Notes: generated by a model not told the origin, from the letters alone. Counted from the first letter of the stretch, positions 34,198 through 43,663 are shown. The stretch: DNA of 64,000 nt from Pedobacter sp. Bi126 (GCF_918698245.1 NZ_CAKKMS010000002.1:372001-436000); one strand, 5' to 3'. Translations and numbers: made by a program.

Positions 34198-34712
34198 TTG
34201 GGTTAGCGTTGATACAGGAAATGGCTAACTTCTCATGATTTGGAAAGCAGTTGGAGTGGTTCTTCGCTTAAAGTAGTCCCGCCCCCGTTTCTGCCCCGAT
34301 GAAGAATCGTGGCATTTCACTATGGTCGGGTTTAGGTTGATTGTTCCCTGCTCATAGCTTCCTTTTCCTTGCGCTAGCCAAATTACTTAACACTCCTGAC
34401 TTTAAAATAAATTACTGTTTAAGCCATGTAGCCCTGATGGAAATGGAAATCCCTTTTGGGCCTCGTTGAATTGTTTATATCGGGTTTTAACCAAAAGGAT
34501 TGGAATGGACAGCAGGACTGAACCCTACCTAATGGCTACTGGCCTTGCGCTTCAAAAAAAATAACTGTTTATTTTTAACGATTGATCAGCAGACTTCCCA
34601 TCAGGATCTTTACGACTAAACTTTGACCAATTTATTGTTGGAATTCTGCTAAATTTGCAGCAAGTTTAGAATTGTGCCCTAAATAAAATAAAAGGCCATT
34701 CTATCTGCAGAT
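34198..34712. other. 515-base gap with hairpin repeats, no gene
   Basis: Upstream half (34198-34380) has short GC-rich words such as CCCGCCCCCGTTTCTGCCCCG and ATCGTGGCATTTC but no frame longer than a few dozen codons. The later half carries a repeat element (34429-34525) and then the promoter region of the HipA-like gene. TAAATTTG at 34650-34657 is an exact -7 box, with TTTG at 34622-34625, 24 bases before. Confidence 0.45.
34429..34525. repeat. Palindromic GATGGAAATGGAAATCC...GGATTGGAATGGACAGCAGG element
   Basis: ATCCCTTTTGG (34450-34460) pairs with CCAAAAGGAT (34491-34500) with one bulge; outer CCTG and CAGG also pair. The left part GTGGAAATCCC and right part GGATTGGAATGGACAGCAGGACTG match the halves of the repeat at 17165-17250, where the words are GTGGAAAACCC and GGATTTGTAACGGAAAGAAGGACTGG. 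I recall similar elements in many Bacteroidota genomes. Confidence 0.6.
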
Positions 34713-35504
34713 ATGAACGATTTACAACTTAGAACGGTAAATGTAACCAGATACGTTACGCCTTTGCGCGAGGGTGGCTCTATGCCTGCCATTGCGGAAG
34801 CTGATGATAACTTTTTATATGTACTTAAATTTAGAGGGGCAGGACAGGGCACCCGGGCTTTAATTGCCGAACTAATTGGTGGCGAAATAGCCCGCTATTT
34901 AGGTTTGCGTGTACCTGAATTGGTTTTTGCCAATTTAGATGAAGCTTTTGGGAGAACAGAACCCGACGAAGAAATACAGGATCTGCTAAAAGCCAGCGTG
35001 GGCTTAAATTTGGCACTACACTATTTATCTGGTGCAATAACATTCGACCCGACTGTAACTACTGTTGATGCTAAACTTGCCTCGCAGATTGTATGGCTAG
35101 ATTGTTTTTTAACCAACATGGACCGTACCTGCAGAAACACCAATATGTTGCTGTGGCATAAGGAGCTCTGGCTAATCGATCATGGTGCTGCATTATATTT
35201 TCATCATTCTTGGCAGAATTGGGAAGAGCAGGCTATTAAACCCTTCTTTTTGGTTAAAGACCACGTATTGTTACCGTGGGCTACTGAACTCGAAAGTGTA
35301 AATGACGAATTTAGTAAACTACTTAGCCCTGAAAAGATCGAATCTGTTATTAATTTAATTCCTGATGATTGGTTGGAAGGCGAAACGAACTTCGAAAGCA
35401 AAGCAGCACACCGTAATGCCTATAGGCATTTCCTTACTACCAGGTTAACCCATTCAACTATATTTTTAAAAGAGGCGCAGCATGCAAGGGAAATTCTTAT
35501 TTGA
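34713..35504 (+). CDS. HipA-like kinase
   Basis: 263 residues, shorter than HipA (about 440). The kinase core seems complete: ATP lysine K39 in YVLKF, glycine-rich GAGQGTRAL next to it, catalytic D137 in TNMDRT, N142 and N144 in RNTN (the DRxxxNxN of the HipA catalytic loop), and metal-binding D156 in LIDHGAAL. There is no HipB-like repressor gene beside it. Instead a DUF3037 gene overlaps by 23 bases, a known combination of unknown function. Both probably share a transcript. It may phosphorylate a tRNA synthetase or the partner, which is a guess. Confidence 0.85.
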   Translation: MNDLQLRTVNVTRYVTPLREGGSMPAIAEADDNFLYVLKFRGAGQGTRALIAELIGGEIARYLGLRVPELVFANLDEAFGRTEPDEEIQDLLKASVGLNLALHYLSGAITFDPTVTTVDAKLASQIVWLDCFLTNMDRTCRNTNMLLWHKELWLIDHGAALYFHHSWQNWEEQAIKPFFLVKDHVLLPWATELESVNDEFSKLLSPEKIESVINLIPDDWLEGETNFESKAAHRNAYRHFLTTRLTHSTIFLKEAQHAREILI

Positions 35505-35865
35505 GTATGCTGTGATTCGCGTAATGCCAAGGGTAGAACGTGAAGAATTTATTAATGTGGGCATTATTTTGTTTTGTGCCAAGCAAAAATTTCTAAAAAG
35601 TGTTTTTTCCCTCGATGAGAAAAAAGTAAAGGCTTTTTCTGCAGAGATAGATTTAGAAGAACTAAAAGAGAACTTATGTGCTTTTGAAAGAATAAGTATG
35701 TCTGCAAAAGGATCAGGTCCCATTGGTCAGTATGACCAGGCTTCTCGTTTTAGGTGGCTCACAGCAACCAGAAGTACGGTAGTGCAGTGCTCAAAAGTAC
35801 ACCCTGGTTTTTGCGATGATGCTGAAGAGACTTTGTTAAGGCTGCATAACGAGCTTGTTTTATAG
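35482..35865 (+). CDS. DUF3037 family protein, partner of the HipA-like kinase
   Basis: 127 residues. FEYAVIRVMPRVEREEFINVGII near the start and FRWLTATRSTVVQCSKVHPG near the end are the DUF3037 pattern. No catalytic motif, signal peptide or membrane segment is visible. It overlaps the kinase gene by 23 bases in another frame, so the two are translationally linked. In other genomes DUF3037 genes sit next to this same kinase group. The protein could be a substrate, inhibitor or antitoxin. Confidence 0.88.
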   Translation: MQGKFLFEYAVIRVMPRVEREEFINVGIILFCAKQKFLKSVFSLDEKKVKAFSAEIDLEELKENLCAFERISMSAKGSGPIGQYDQASRFRWLTATRSTVVQCSKVHPGFCDDAEETLLRLHNELVL

Positions 35866-36063
35866 CGCTATGCGCATGGTGCTTGGCGTTAAGCGTTTGA
35901 TTTACCTTTAAGAACAAATATTTTCAGCTCTTGAATAGTGTATCAAGCTAGCAGTCAGGCAATTAAGTAATTAATCAGTTTGCGATTGGCAGTTTTTAGC
36001 TGACAATCATGCAATCTAACAATTAAGCAATACAACAATTTATACAGTTAACCACCCTTTCCC

Positions 36064-37977
36064 TTGCCAAAAGAATATTTCAAAAAACTCCAGGATCTGC
36101 TCGATACCGAACGCAACGAAGATTTACAATCGTATTTAAAACTTACTGAAAATACTTCGGCCGCCGATAGGAGGGCCTTGGGTTTAACCTGGTACCCTAT
36201 TGCAATCAGGAATACCGAGATAGGCCGTGGCGATTATTTAACTGTAGAGTTGGAACGGACTACCCATCAGGATTTTTCTCATCAGTTCCGTTTTGGTTCG
36301 GCGGTGGTATTATTTTCTAATCACGATGCCAAAGAAGACCGGATAGAGGGGATTATAAATCACCAAAGTGGCAGCAGGATGAAAATCAGCTTCCGTGTTG
36401 ATGAATTACCAGACTGGACCAGAGATGGCAAACTCGGTGTAGACTTACTTTTTGATAATAACAGTTACGACGAAATGCAGGGTGCCCTTAAACAGGCTAC
36501 GCATTTGGCAGAAAATGAATCGGAAAATAAACTGATCCGTATTTTAACGAAAGGAGAAAAACCTTCATTTCGGGGCGAAGAGAAATTTATCATTCCAAAT
36601 ATGTTAAACGACTCGCAGCAATTAGCGGTGAATAAAATTATTGCAGCCGATCATTTGGCTGTGGTTCATGGTCCACCGGGCACTGGAAAAACGACAACAC
36701 TTGTGCACGCTATAAAATCGTTGGTTAAACACAGCGATCAAAAAATCCTGGTGGTAGCACCAAGTAATACTGCTGTTGATTTACTTACTGAAAAATTAGC
36801 GGCTGAGGGGCTAAAAGTAATCCGTGTAGGGAATCCGGCAAGGGTTTCAGAAAGATTGCTTGCGGCTACGCTTGATCATCAAATGGCCGATCACCCGGAG
36901 ATGAAAACGATTAAGGCTTTAAAAAAGCAAGCCAGTGAGTATAAAAACATGGCCCATAAATATAAGCGGAGCTTCGGCAAAGCAGAACGGGAGCAACGTA
37001 AGGCCTTGTTTGATGAAGCGCATAAAATTGGAAAGGAAGTAGAAAAAACGGAGCAGTACATTATGGATAATCTGTTTACTAAAGCACAGATTATTACCGC
37101 TACCCTGGTAGGAGCCAACCATTATACTGTTCGGAATTTAAAGTATAATACCATTGTAATTGATGAGGCTGGCCAGGCTCTGGAACCTGCCTGCTGGATA
37201 CCGATTTTAAAAGCACAGAAAGTAATATTAGCTGGCGATCATTTTCAGCTTTCTCCAACTATAAAATCAAATGAAGCAGCCAAAAATGGTTTAAGTAATA
37301 CTTTACTAGAAAAAGCAGTAAATCTTCATCCAGAGTCGGTTGTGTTGTTAAAAGAACAATACAGAATGAACAAAGATATTATGGGTTATTCATCTCAAGT
37401 ATTTTACAAAAATGAGTTGATAGCGCATCAATCTGTTGCCGATCATTTATTGTTTACCGGCGATCAAGCGATTCAATTTATCGATACTGCAGGCTGTAGT
37501 TTTGACGAAAAATTAGATGGAACAAGTACAACCAATCCTGATGAAGCTGCATTTTTGGTCAAACATTTAACGAATTTGGTTGCTAGTTTGACAGATAAAA
37601 CCTTAACTGATAGTTTTCCGTCTGTTGCCATTGTTTCGCCTTATAAACAGCAGGTTCAGATTTTAAATGCATTGGTTCAGGAAAATGAAATTTTAAATCC
37701 ATATCGCAATAAAATTGCAGTTAACACCATTGATAGCTTTCAGGGGCAGGAACGTGATGTGGTTTATATTAGCCTTACCAGGAGTAATGGCGACGGAAGC
37801 ATTGGGTTTTTATCAGATACCAGGAGAATGAATGTTGCCATGACGAGGGCAAGGAAAAAGCTGGTCGTTATTGGCGATAGTGCTACTTTATCGAAATCTA
37901 ATTTTTATGCTGAATTTATCCAGTATGCTGAGCGATTGAACGCATACCACAGTGCCTGGGAATTTATGGAGCTATAA
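36064..37977 (+). CDS. Superfamily I DNA/RNA helicase, IGHMBP2/UPF1-like
   Basis: 637 residues from a TTG at 36064. A beta-rich N-terminal domain to about 170 is followed by two RecA-like domains: Walker A GPPGTGKTTT at 203-212, Walker B VIDEAGQA, motif III-like LAGDHFQLSPT, and the C-terminal motifs VAIVSPYKQQ, TIDSFQGQERDVVYISLTRSN and VAMTRARKKLVVIGD. This is the UPF1/IGHMBP2 branch, 5'-3' helicases that act on DNA or RNA. It is alone between the HipA-like/DUF3037 pair and topB. Its cellular role in bacteria is not settled. Confidence 0.93.
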   Translation: MPKEYFKKLQDLLDTERNEDLQSYLKLTENTSAADRRALGLTWYPIAIRNTEIGRGDYLTVELERTTHQDFSHQFRFGSAVVLFSNHDAKEDRIEGIINHQSGSRMKISFRVDELPDWTRDGKLGVDLLFDNNSYDEMQGALKQATHLAENESENKLIRILTKGEKPSFRGEEKFIIPNMLNDSQQLAVNKIIAADHLAVVHGPPGTGKTTTLVHAIKSLVKHSDQKILVVAPSNTAVDLLTEKLAAEGLKVIRVGNPARVSERLLAATLDHQMADHPEMKTIKALKKQASEYKNMAHKYKRSFGKAEREQRKALFDEAHKIGKEVEKTEQYIMDNLFTKAQIITATLVGANHYTVRNLKYNTIVIDEAGQALEPACWIPILKAQKVILAGDHFQLSPTIKSNEAAKNGLSNTLLEKAVNLHPESVVLLKEQYRMNKDIMGYSSQVFYKNELIAHQSVADHLLFTGDQAIQFIDTAGCSFDEKLDGTSTTNPDEAAFLVKHLTNLVASLTDKTLTDSFPSVAIVSPYKQQVQILNALVQENEILNPYRNKIAVNTIDSFQGQERDVVYISLTRSNGDGSIGFLSDTRRMNVAMTRARKKLVVIGDSATLSKSNFYAEFIQYAERLNAYHSAWEFMEL

Positions 37978-38031
37978 CCATAAAATTGTTGCTTTTTGCA
38001 ACTGCTTCGCATGATATGACGCAAGTTGATG

Positions 38032-39885
38032 TTAAGCCTTTTCCAGTTTCTTTTCTTCTGCGAGTTTGGCCGATATACTGGCTCCTGCAATTAACAGTTC
38101 GTGCGTAATGGTTTTGGTATATTCTGTGATTTCTGATTTAAAATCTTTTACGGATGAGCCTGAACGTATTTCTTCTAATCTTTTTTCCCACTGTCCGGTA
38201 AGTTCAGCCTGCGCTATCTGTTTATCTTTAACCACTTCGTAAACAGCGAGTCCTTTATTGGTAGGTACAAGATTTCGCTTTTCCCTGGTAATATATTCTC
38301 TGGTGATTAACGTTTCGATAATGGATGCACGCGTTGCCGGCGTACCTAAACCACTATCTTTCATGGCATAACGTAATTCTTCATCTTCAATCTCCTTGCC
38401 GCATGTTTCGAGCGCTTTTAATAACGAAGCCTCGTTGTACATTGGCTTTGGTTTAGTCTGCTTTTCTAAAAGAGATTTTTCTGTTATAGGCAATAGTTCT
38501 CCAACAGCAACCTTTGGTAAAGCTGCATTGTCTTCATCTTTTTTATCATCTTCAGGGTCATTAAAAACAGCTCGCCAGCCCGCAGAGCGGATTACCGTTC
38601 CATTGGCCACAAAAGTAACTCCTGATTGAATGGTTATTTTGGTTAATTCTTTAAGACATTCCTGGTGAAAAGCCTCAATCATACGACCAATAACCATATC
38701 GTATACAGCCTGTTTATCTGCACTTAGTCCATAAGCCTGCTCGCCTGTTGGTAAAACAGCATGGTGATCGGTTACTTTTTTAGCGTTAACACTTCGCTTA
38801 TTTAAAGTAATGGTTTGCAAAAATTGTGCTTGTTTTCCAAAATCAGCATGATCGGTAAATTTTGCAATCAAATCTGGAACGCCTGCAAAAACGTCATCAC
38901 CAATGTAGCGCGATCCGGTACGGGGGTAGGAAACCAATTTGCTCTCGTACAGGTTTTGCAAAATATTAAGTGTTTGATCAGCAGTATATCCCTTTTTCTT
39001 ATTGGCTTCTTGCTGTAAACTACTTAAGTCGTGCAATAACGGAGGTGGTTCTTTTCTTGGCTTTGCTTCTACAGCCGTAATGTTTCCTCCTGCAGGAAAG
39101 CCAGAAGCCACATCCTCTACAAGCGCAAATAACTTTTCTACTTCTTCCTTTTCCTTATAATTCGAAGTTGATATAGCCTTAAATGTCTGCTCATCCTTGG
39201 TCAGCAAAATACTGATCTGATAATAGGTTTGAGGAACGAAATTTTTAATCTCCAAAAAACGAGCACAGATCATGGCCAGGGTAGGCGTTTGTACCCGCCC
39301 CAATGAAAGAACTGTTCTGTTACCTGCCGAAATACTTAGCGCCTGTGTGGCGTTCATTCCCACCAGCCAGTCTGATTCTGAGCGGCAATGAGCCGAATTA
39401 AACAGGGTATCGTAATCGGTTCCCGGTTTTAAGTTTCTGAATCCATCTTTTATTGCTTCATCTGTTTGCGAAGAGATCCAAAGGCGTTTGAAAGGTTTTT
39501 TGCATTTCAGGTAATAATAAATGTACCTGAAAATTAATTCACCCTCACGCCCCGCATCCGTTGCCACAATAATTTCACTCGCCTCATCAAAAAGTTTTTT
39601 TATGGTGTCTAATTGTTTTCGCACTGCCGGATCTTCTACAAAACCATCTTTTGTTTTAATCTTTCTAATGGCAAGTTTAAACTTTTGCGGAAGCATAGGT
39701 AAATGTTGCTTCCTCCAGCCAATAAAACCATAATCTTGAGGGGGAGCCAATTGTAACAAATGCCCGAATGCCCAGGTAAAAGAATATCCTTTACCTTCAA
39801 TGTATCCATCTTTTCTGGTGGTTGCTCCGAAAACTTTAGCAAGTTCACGACCAACAGAGGGCTTTTCTGCAATTACAATCTTCAT
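38032..39885 (-). CDS. topB: DNA topoisomerase III
   Basis: Relaxes and decatenates DNA by single-strand passage. 617 residues. TOPRIM at the N-terminus (MKIVIAEKPSVGRELAKVFG) with the DxD-like VATDAGREGELIFRYI near 108-123; active-site Y320 in VSYPRTGSRYI; the CHRSESDWLVG-like HCRSESDWLVGMNATQ near 165. No C-terminal zinc fingers, as in TopB and not TopA. It is convergent with the helicase gene. No operon partner on its strand, and the mobile-element copies of topB are not indicated here, since core genes surround it. Confidence 0.94.
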   Translation of the reverse strand: MKIVIAEKPSVGRELAKVFGATTRKDGYIEGKGYSFTWAFGHLLQLAPPQDYGFIGWRKQHLPMLPQKFKLAIRKIKTKDGFVEDPAVRKQLDTIKKLFDEASEIIVATDAGREGELIFRYIYYYLKCKKPFKRLWISSQTDEAIKDGFRNLKPGTDYDTLFNSAHCRSESDWLVGMNATQALSISAGNRTVLSLGRVQTPTLAMICARFLEIKNFVPQTYYQISILLTKDEQTFKAISTSNYKEKEEVEKLFALVEDVASGFPAGGNITAVEAKPRKEPPPLLHDLSSLQQEANKKKGYTADQTLNILQNLYESKLVSYPRTGSRYIGDDVFAGVPDLIAKFTDHADFGKQAQFLQTITLNKRSVNAKKVTDHHAVLPTGEQAYGLSADKQAVYDMVIGRMIEAFHQECLKELTKITIQSGVTFVANGTVIRSAGWRAVFNDPEDDKKDEDNAALPKVAVGELLPITEKSLLEKQTKPKPMYNEASLLKALETCGKEIEDEELRYAMKDSGLGTPATRASIIETLITREYITREKRNLVPTNKGLAVYEVVKDKQIAQAELTGQWEKRLEEIRSGSSVKDFKSEITEYTKTITHELLIAGASISAKLAEEKKLEKA

Positions 39886-40087
39886 GAATGGGCTTATCTT
39901 TTCAACCCCAAAGATGATTAAAATATTGGCAACCGATTAAAAAAATTACTCACAATGCTAATAACATTCCTTTGGGCAAACAATTATCAGATAACTTTGT
40001 CCATCATTAGTGTCAGAATTTTTTATATCGGATTGATTAACAATTTGGTAATATCGTTATCTAACAGCTACAATTGATTTTTAATGA

Positions 40088-40531
40088 ATGGATAAAATTT
40101 ATGAACTGGCAGGTAATAAAATTAAAGTAGGGCTCGAACCGCAATTAATCCGCGTGTATAGTAATGCTCAACTTTGGGCTTATCTTGATGGAAAAGCAGA
40201 TTCAAGGTTTGAACTTTTGATAAAAACAATTAAAGCCGATTATGAACAGCATTTCGGTAAAGCACTGGCTATTTCTAACGCTTCGCTTATTGTAGAAATC
40301 CTGGTACATGTGTATTGCGATTATCTGGGATTGTCTTTTAACCGCATAGTACGGATAAAATGGATGCAGGCTTTAGTTAAAAAACTGCTCAAACGTGCTG
40401 AAGTTGTAGACTGCGGCGAAAAGGAGGTAGACAGTAACCGTTGGGTTTGGGATTTATTGGCCAGCAGCAAATCTATCTTTACCTGGATCTTGCCTAAAAA
40501 CCTGAACGCCAAAAATATTAAACAATATTAA
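40088..40531 (+). CDS. Hypothetical protein
   Basis: 147 residues. Predicted mostly alpha-helical with a hydrophobic middle (LIVEILVHVYCDYLGLSF) and basic WMQALVKKLLKRAEVVDC. I recognise no family. A -7 box is not obvious in the 202-base upstream gap. Its stop overlaps by four bases the stop of the L,D-transpeptidase-like gene on the other strand (TTAA is shared). Codon use looks like the neighbours, so it is probably a real gene of unknown function. Confidence 0.5.
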   Translation: MDKIYELAGNKIKVGLEPQLIRVYSNAQLWAYLDGKADSRFELLIKTIKADYEQHFGKALAISNASLIVEILVHVYCDYLGLSFNRIVRIKWMQALVKKLLKRAEVVDCGEKEVDSNRWVWDLLASSKSIFTWILPKNLNAKNIKQY

Positions 40532-41313
40532 TCCATTTGGGCTGCTAAAATCTGTTCCTGATTTAATACAACACTTGCTGCCAGTGTTTCATTTAAAAAT
40601 GATGAATTGTATTGTTGTTCTGAATTATTGATAAACAGTACCGTTCGGTCTGAAATGGTATTGATCACCTGATCGGCCAACTTAGCCGGGACAGCAGGAC
40701 AACCCTGACTTCTGCCCAGTCTGCCTAATTGATCGATGCTTTTTTGACTTACATAACTGGCACCATGAACCACAATAGACCTCTCTCTCGCATTGCTGTT
40801 AAAACCTTGGTCCATGCCATCCAGTTTAAGCGAACGGCCATGTTTTCCGTAGTAGACTTCACCGGTTAAATAAAAACCTAAGCTACTCTGGTTCGAATTG
40901 ATATTGTTGGAAAAATAGGCTGGCTTATCGCCACCACTGTTTTGCCCATGGGCTACCCAAGTATTTAATACTAATTTTTTGCTCGCAAGATCGATAATAT
41001 ACAGGCGTTTTTTAGAACTTTCCTGATCAAAATCGGCAATGGTTAAAACAGATTTGGTATGTAAAAGGCCAGAATGTTTTAAGTTATAAAAACCGGTTAG
41101 CGCTTTTTCAAAAACCTGTTCACTTAATCCGGCAGAATCTAAATGAACCTGATGGTAAATATTTGAGATATATTGATTGTATAAGCTATCTGTAGCTATG
41201 TGCTTAACAACTTCTTGTTGTGTATGGGGAAGCTCCGCTGCTTTCCAACTTGTTCCGACAATGCTCATACCCATCAAAAAAATCGTAGCAATGTCCAGGA
41301 TGTATTTCTTCAT
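40528..41313 (-). CDS. Murein L,D-transpeptidase catalytic domain family protein (YkuD_2-like)
   Basis: 261 residues, signal peptide or membrane anchor at 1-22. The catalytic centre is H183 in VVHGASYVS and C205 in RSQGCPAVP, the HxxG...SxGC pattern of L,D-transpeptidases, so it probably makes or cuts 3-3 crosslinks or attaches proteins in the cell wall. Ends next to the hypothetical gene with a shared TTAA stop. Substrate and localisation beyond the periplasm are inference. Confidence 0.88.
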   Translation of the reverse strand: MKKYILDIATIFLMGMSIVGTSWKAAELPHTQQEVVKHIATDSLYNQYISNIYHQVHLDSAGLSEQVFEKALTGFYNLKHSGLLHTKSVLTIADFDQESSKKRLYIIDLASKKLVLNTWVAHGQNSGGDKPAYFSNNINSNQSSLGFYLTGEVYYGKHGRSLKLDGMDQGFNSNARERSIVVHGASYVSQKSIDQLGRLGRSQGCPAVPAKLADQVINTISDRTVLFINNSEQQYNSSFLNETLAASVVLNQEQILAAQMD

Positions 41314-41487
41314 TCAGTATGGTTTAGTTTGATATTGAGCTATTTATACGGTTGTTTTGCTCAAATGTTGCCCAAATCAATTCTGTAGCGTTTCAAATAC
41401 AAATGGTTTTACATTTTCGTGACTTAAAACGGAATAATATAGCTTTTAGGAATGTGAAGCAGCAAGCTATATTAGATCTATTGTTCC

Positions 41488-41594
41488 CGTTGAATTGCAG
41501 AGGACGCAGATTTGAGTGGCTTATCATTCCCAATGGAAATGATCCTTTCTAATTAAATTATTATCTGTGTTAATCGCCATAATCTGGGGAGAAA
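41488..41594. repeat. Diverged ATCTGTGTTAATC-type dispersed repeat
   Basis: TTGAATTGCAGAGGACGCAGATTTG and, 60 bases later, ATTATCTGTGTTAATCGCC and AATCTGGGGAG are words of the familiar Bacteroidota intergenic element in which ATCTGTG/ATCTGCG units repeat. It fills part of the 336-base gap before the 40-residue microprotein. I see nothing else in the gap. Confidence 0.55.
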
Positions 41595-41624
41595 CTTAGT
41601 AATTTTTCTTTAAATCTATTTTCC

Positions 41625-41632
41625 TATTTTTG
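41625..41632 (+). promoter_or_regulatory. -7 box of the 40-residue membrane protein gene
   Basis: TATTTTTG is an exact TAnnTTTG, 17 bases before the ATG at 41650. It supports that the tiny frame is transcribed. Confidence 0.5.
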
Positions 41633-41649
41633 CTGCATAAAAATGTAAA

Positions 41650-41772
41650 ATGCCAAACGAAGAAAATGATTACTCTTTCTGGACCAAATACAAAAGATTT
41701 GCTTCAACAGAAATTTTAATGTACCTGATCATGATTATTGGTATTGGCCTCGGGATTATTTTTTTAAGCTAA
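41650..41772 (+). CDS. Tiny single-helix membrane protein
   Basis: 40 residues: MPNEENDYSFWTKYKRFAS, then a helix ILMYLIMIIGIGLGIIFL that ends one residue before the stop. It has a perfect -7 box 17 bases upstream. Its last 17 bases overlap the end of the DUF3857 gene on the other strand, so the transcripts converge. No family recognised; the amphipathic/helix layout is that of bacterial membrane microproteins. Confidence 0.5.
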   Translation: MPNEENDYSFWTKYKRFASTEILMYLIMIIGIGLGIIFLS

Positions 41773-43663
41773 GTGCTAATTTTAAATAATCTGCAGCATT
41801 TACATCATTAATGAATTTCGAAAACTCATTATACTGCGCTGCAGGAAATGTACCATCGTTTAGTATAAATTTCCGGTAATAGGTTAGTTTGTTGCCTACT
41901 AAGCTGGCCTTACATACATATTCCCCGAAAGGGCTTTTAAAAGCTTTATCTTGTCCAATAATCAATTCTGTAATTACATTATCTGGCAAGGTATAAACAA
42001 TGCTATCTTCGTCTGTATATCCGCGGTTAATGTAAACAGGAAGTGTTCTGTTCTTTATTTCAGGAATCGACCGCCTCAGGTTAAAGGCATTGAGCTGTAA
42101 AAACATTTTGTTTCCATTAACAGGCGCATAATTTCTGATATTAATGCTTACTTCTTCCGTTAATTTGGGCGATATATCTTTTTTCTGCGCAAAGGAAACT
42201 GCTTCGAAATCAATATTGTCAATGTTATAAGCTTCTTTTAGTAGTTTATGCTGTTCGGTTATTGATTTACCGATCAGCGATTCCTGATTTTCGTATTGTG
42301 AGCCAGCATAAACGGTATTCATTTTTCCAGATACACTACCATCTAACTGAACAGTTAAGTTGGCTTTACGTATCTGCAAGTTCTCAGCAGTGGTTAGTTT
42401 TGGCGTATGCAATAGTTTGCCTCCCTCGGTAGTACAGGCAAGCACCAATCTATCATCCGTAAAATCGCTTAAAAAGCCGAAGGGGATTTTTTGGCTGGTG
42501 CATTCTAACCAGGTTGTGTCACCCTTTAAGGGCATACATAGAATAATATGATTGCCTTGTACCATACTGGCATAGTTCGGGTCCATACTTTTCTTTTCAG
42601 AACCAGCCGATACTACGCAGTAATAAGAATCAATATTTACTGCACTGAGCAGGCTTTGCATATAATTTACCAAAGCTTTACAATCACCATAGCCTAACCG
42701 GTCTACTTCACTGGCAGCAATCGGCTGAAAACCACCAATACCAATCTGTACGCTAATGTACCTTGTTTTGTCTTGTAAATACTGATAAATTTTACGTGCC
42801 TTATCTTTGTCTGTTTTTTCGTTTTTTACAAGGTCTTTTACCATTTCAATGGTGGCAGGTGGCAGGACTTTGCGTGCTGCTAACAAATCGTCATAAATCC
42901 ATTTGCCTAGCTCTTTCCAGTTGGTATAGCTGCCTTTATGGTTGTAATAATAAAACGCTTGAGGGGCAATCTGGATGTTGGTTACATAAGTTTCGTGTGC
43001 CGGGCTATAGGGTTCAGTTCTAACCGCCAGGATATTATTTGCCTTCCAAATTGTTTTTTTCTGCTTCTCATCAGTTAGTACTTCTGGTGTTCCGTTATAA
43101 TTCTGGGTTTTTATTCTTATCTCATCTGTTGGCTTACAAATAAACGTGTAAGTGCTTTTCTCTACTGAAACATCATCTGCTGGTTTCGGGCTCCAATCGG
43201 GTATAATCAGATTTTGCTTATTTCTAATTTCATAATTGTAAACCAGGGTGTAAGGATATTGGTTTACCGATGGTAGATAGTGTTTTACGCGGCTATCAAC
43301 AAATAAGGAGAATCCATCGGCCGCGCTCATATCGGCAAAATCGTTTTGAGAAAACTTGTTGGTGAGCTTGCCAACGCTGTTGTAAACTTCTCCTTTTATC
43401 CCTTTAATTGAAATGTTTTTATCGTAATAGAGTACCAAGCGTGCTTCGTCCTCTCCATTTTGGTTAAATACCGTAATGGCCTTTTTTACATTGAGCATTA
43501 CGTTATCAGGCGAGCGCATATCGATGGTTGTTTCTTCATTCCTGATACAGGCATTGGCCCGGTTGCGCAGGTTAGCGGGAATTAAATCAACATCATAATT
43601 GTCTTGCGCAAAGCCAATAACAGAAACTAAAAGCAAGGAAAATACGGTAAATAAGAATCTCAT
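41756..43663 (-). CDS. DUF3857/transglutaminase-like protein with an intact Cys-His site
   Basis: 635 residues. Signal peptide at 1-19 (AQ), DUF3857 domain at about 60-220, transglutaminase-like domain at about 265-395 with C328 in GYGDCKALVNYM and H372 in GNHIILC; the third residue is E387 (WLECT) instead of the usual Asp. A C-terminal beta domain follows to residue 635. It acts in the periplasm or outer membrane; the substrate is unknown. It starts one base after the stop of the companion gene and is clearly co-transcribed with it. Confidence 0.9.
   Translation of the reverse strand: MRFLFTVFSLLLVSVIGFAQDNYDVDLIPANLRNRANACIRNEETTIDMRSPDNVMLNVKKAITVFNQNGEDEARLVLYYDKNISIKGIKGEVYNSVGKLTNKFSQNDFADMSAADGFSLFVDSRVKHYLPSVNQYPYTLVYNYEIRNKQNLIIPDWSPKPADDVSVEKSTYTFICKPTDEIRIKTQNYNGTPEVLTDEKQKKTIWKANNILAVRTEPYSPAHETYVTNIQIAPQAFYYYNHKGSYTNWKELGKWIYDDLLAARKVLPPATIEMVKDLVKNEKTDKDKARKIYQYLQDKTRYISVQIGIGGFQPIAASEVDRLGYGDCKALVNYMQSLLSAVNIDSYYCVVSAGSEKKSMDPNYASMVQGNHIILCMPLKGDTTWLECTSQKIPFGFLSDFTDDRLVLACTTEGGKLLHTPKLTTAENLQIRKANLTVQLDGSVSGKMNTVYAGSQYENQESLIGKSITEQHKLLKEAYNIDNIDFEAVSFAQKKDISPKLTEEVSINIRNYAPVNGNKMFLQLNAFNLRRSIPEIKNRTLPVYINRGYTDEDSIVYTLPDNVITELIIGQDKAFKSPFGEYVCKASLVGNKLTYYRKFILNDGTFPAAQYNEFSKFINDVNAADYLKLALSLKK

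Noticed and set aside
39980..40070. AGATAAC / GTTATCT inverted words upstream of the 147-residue gene
   Set aside because: Sixty bases apart and AT-rich; too weak to call an operator.
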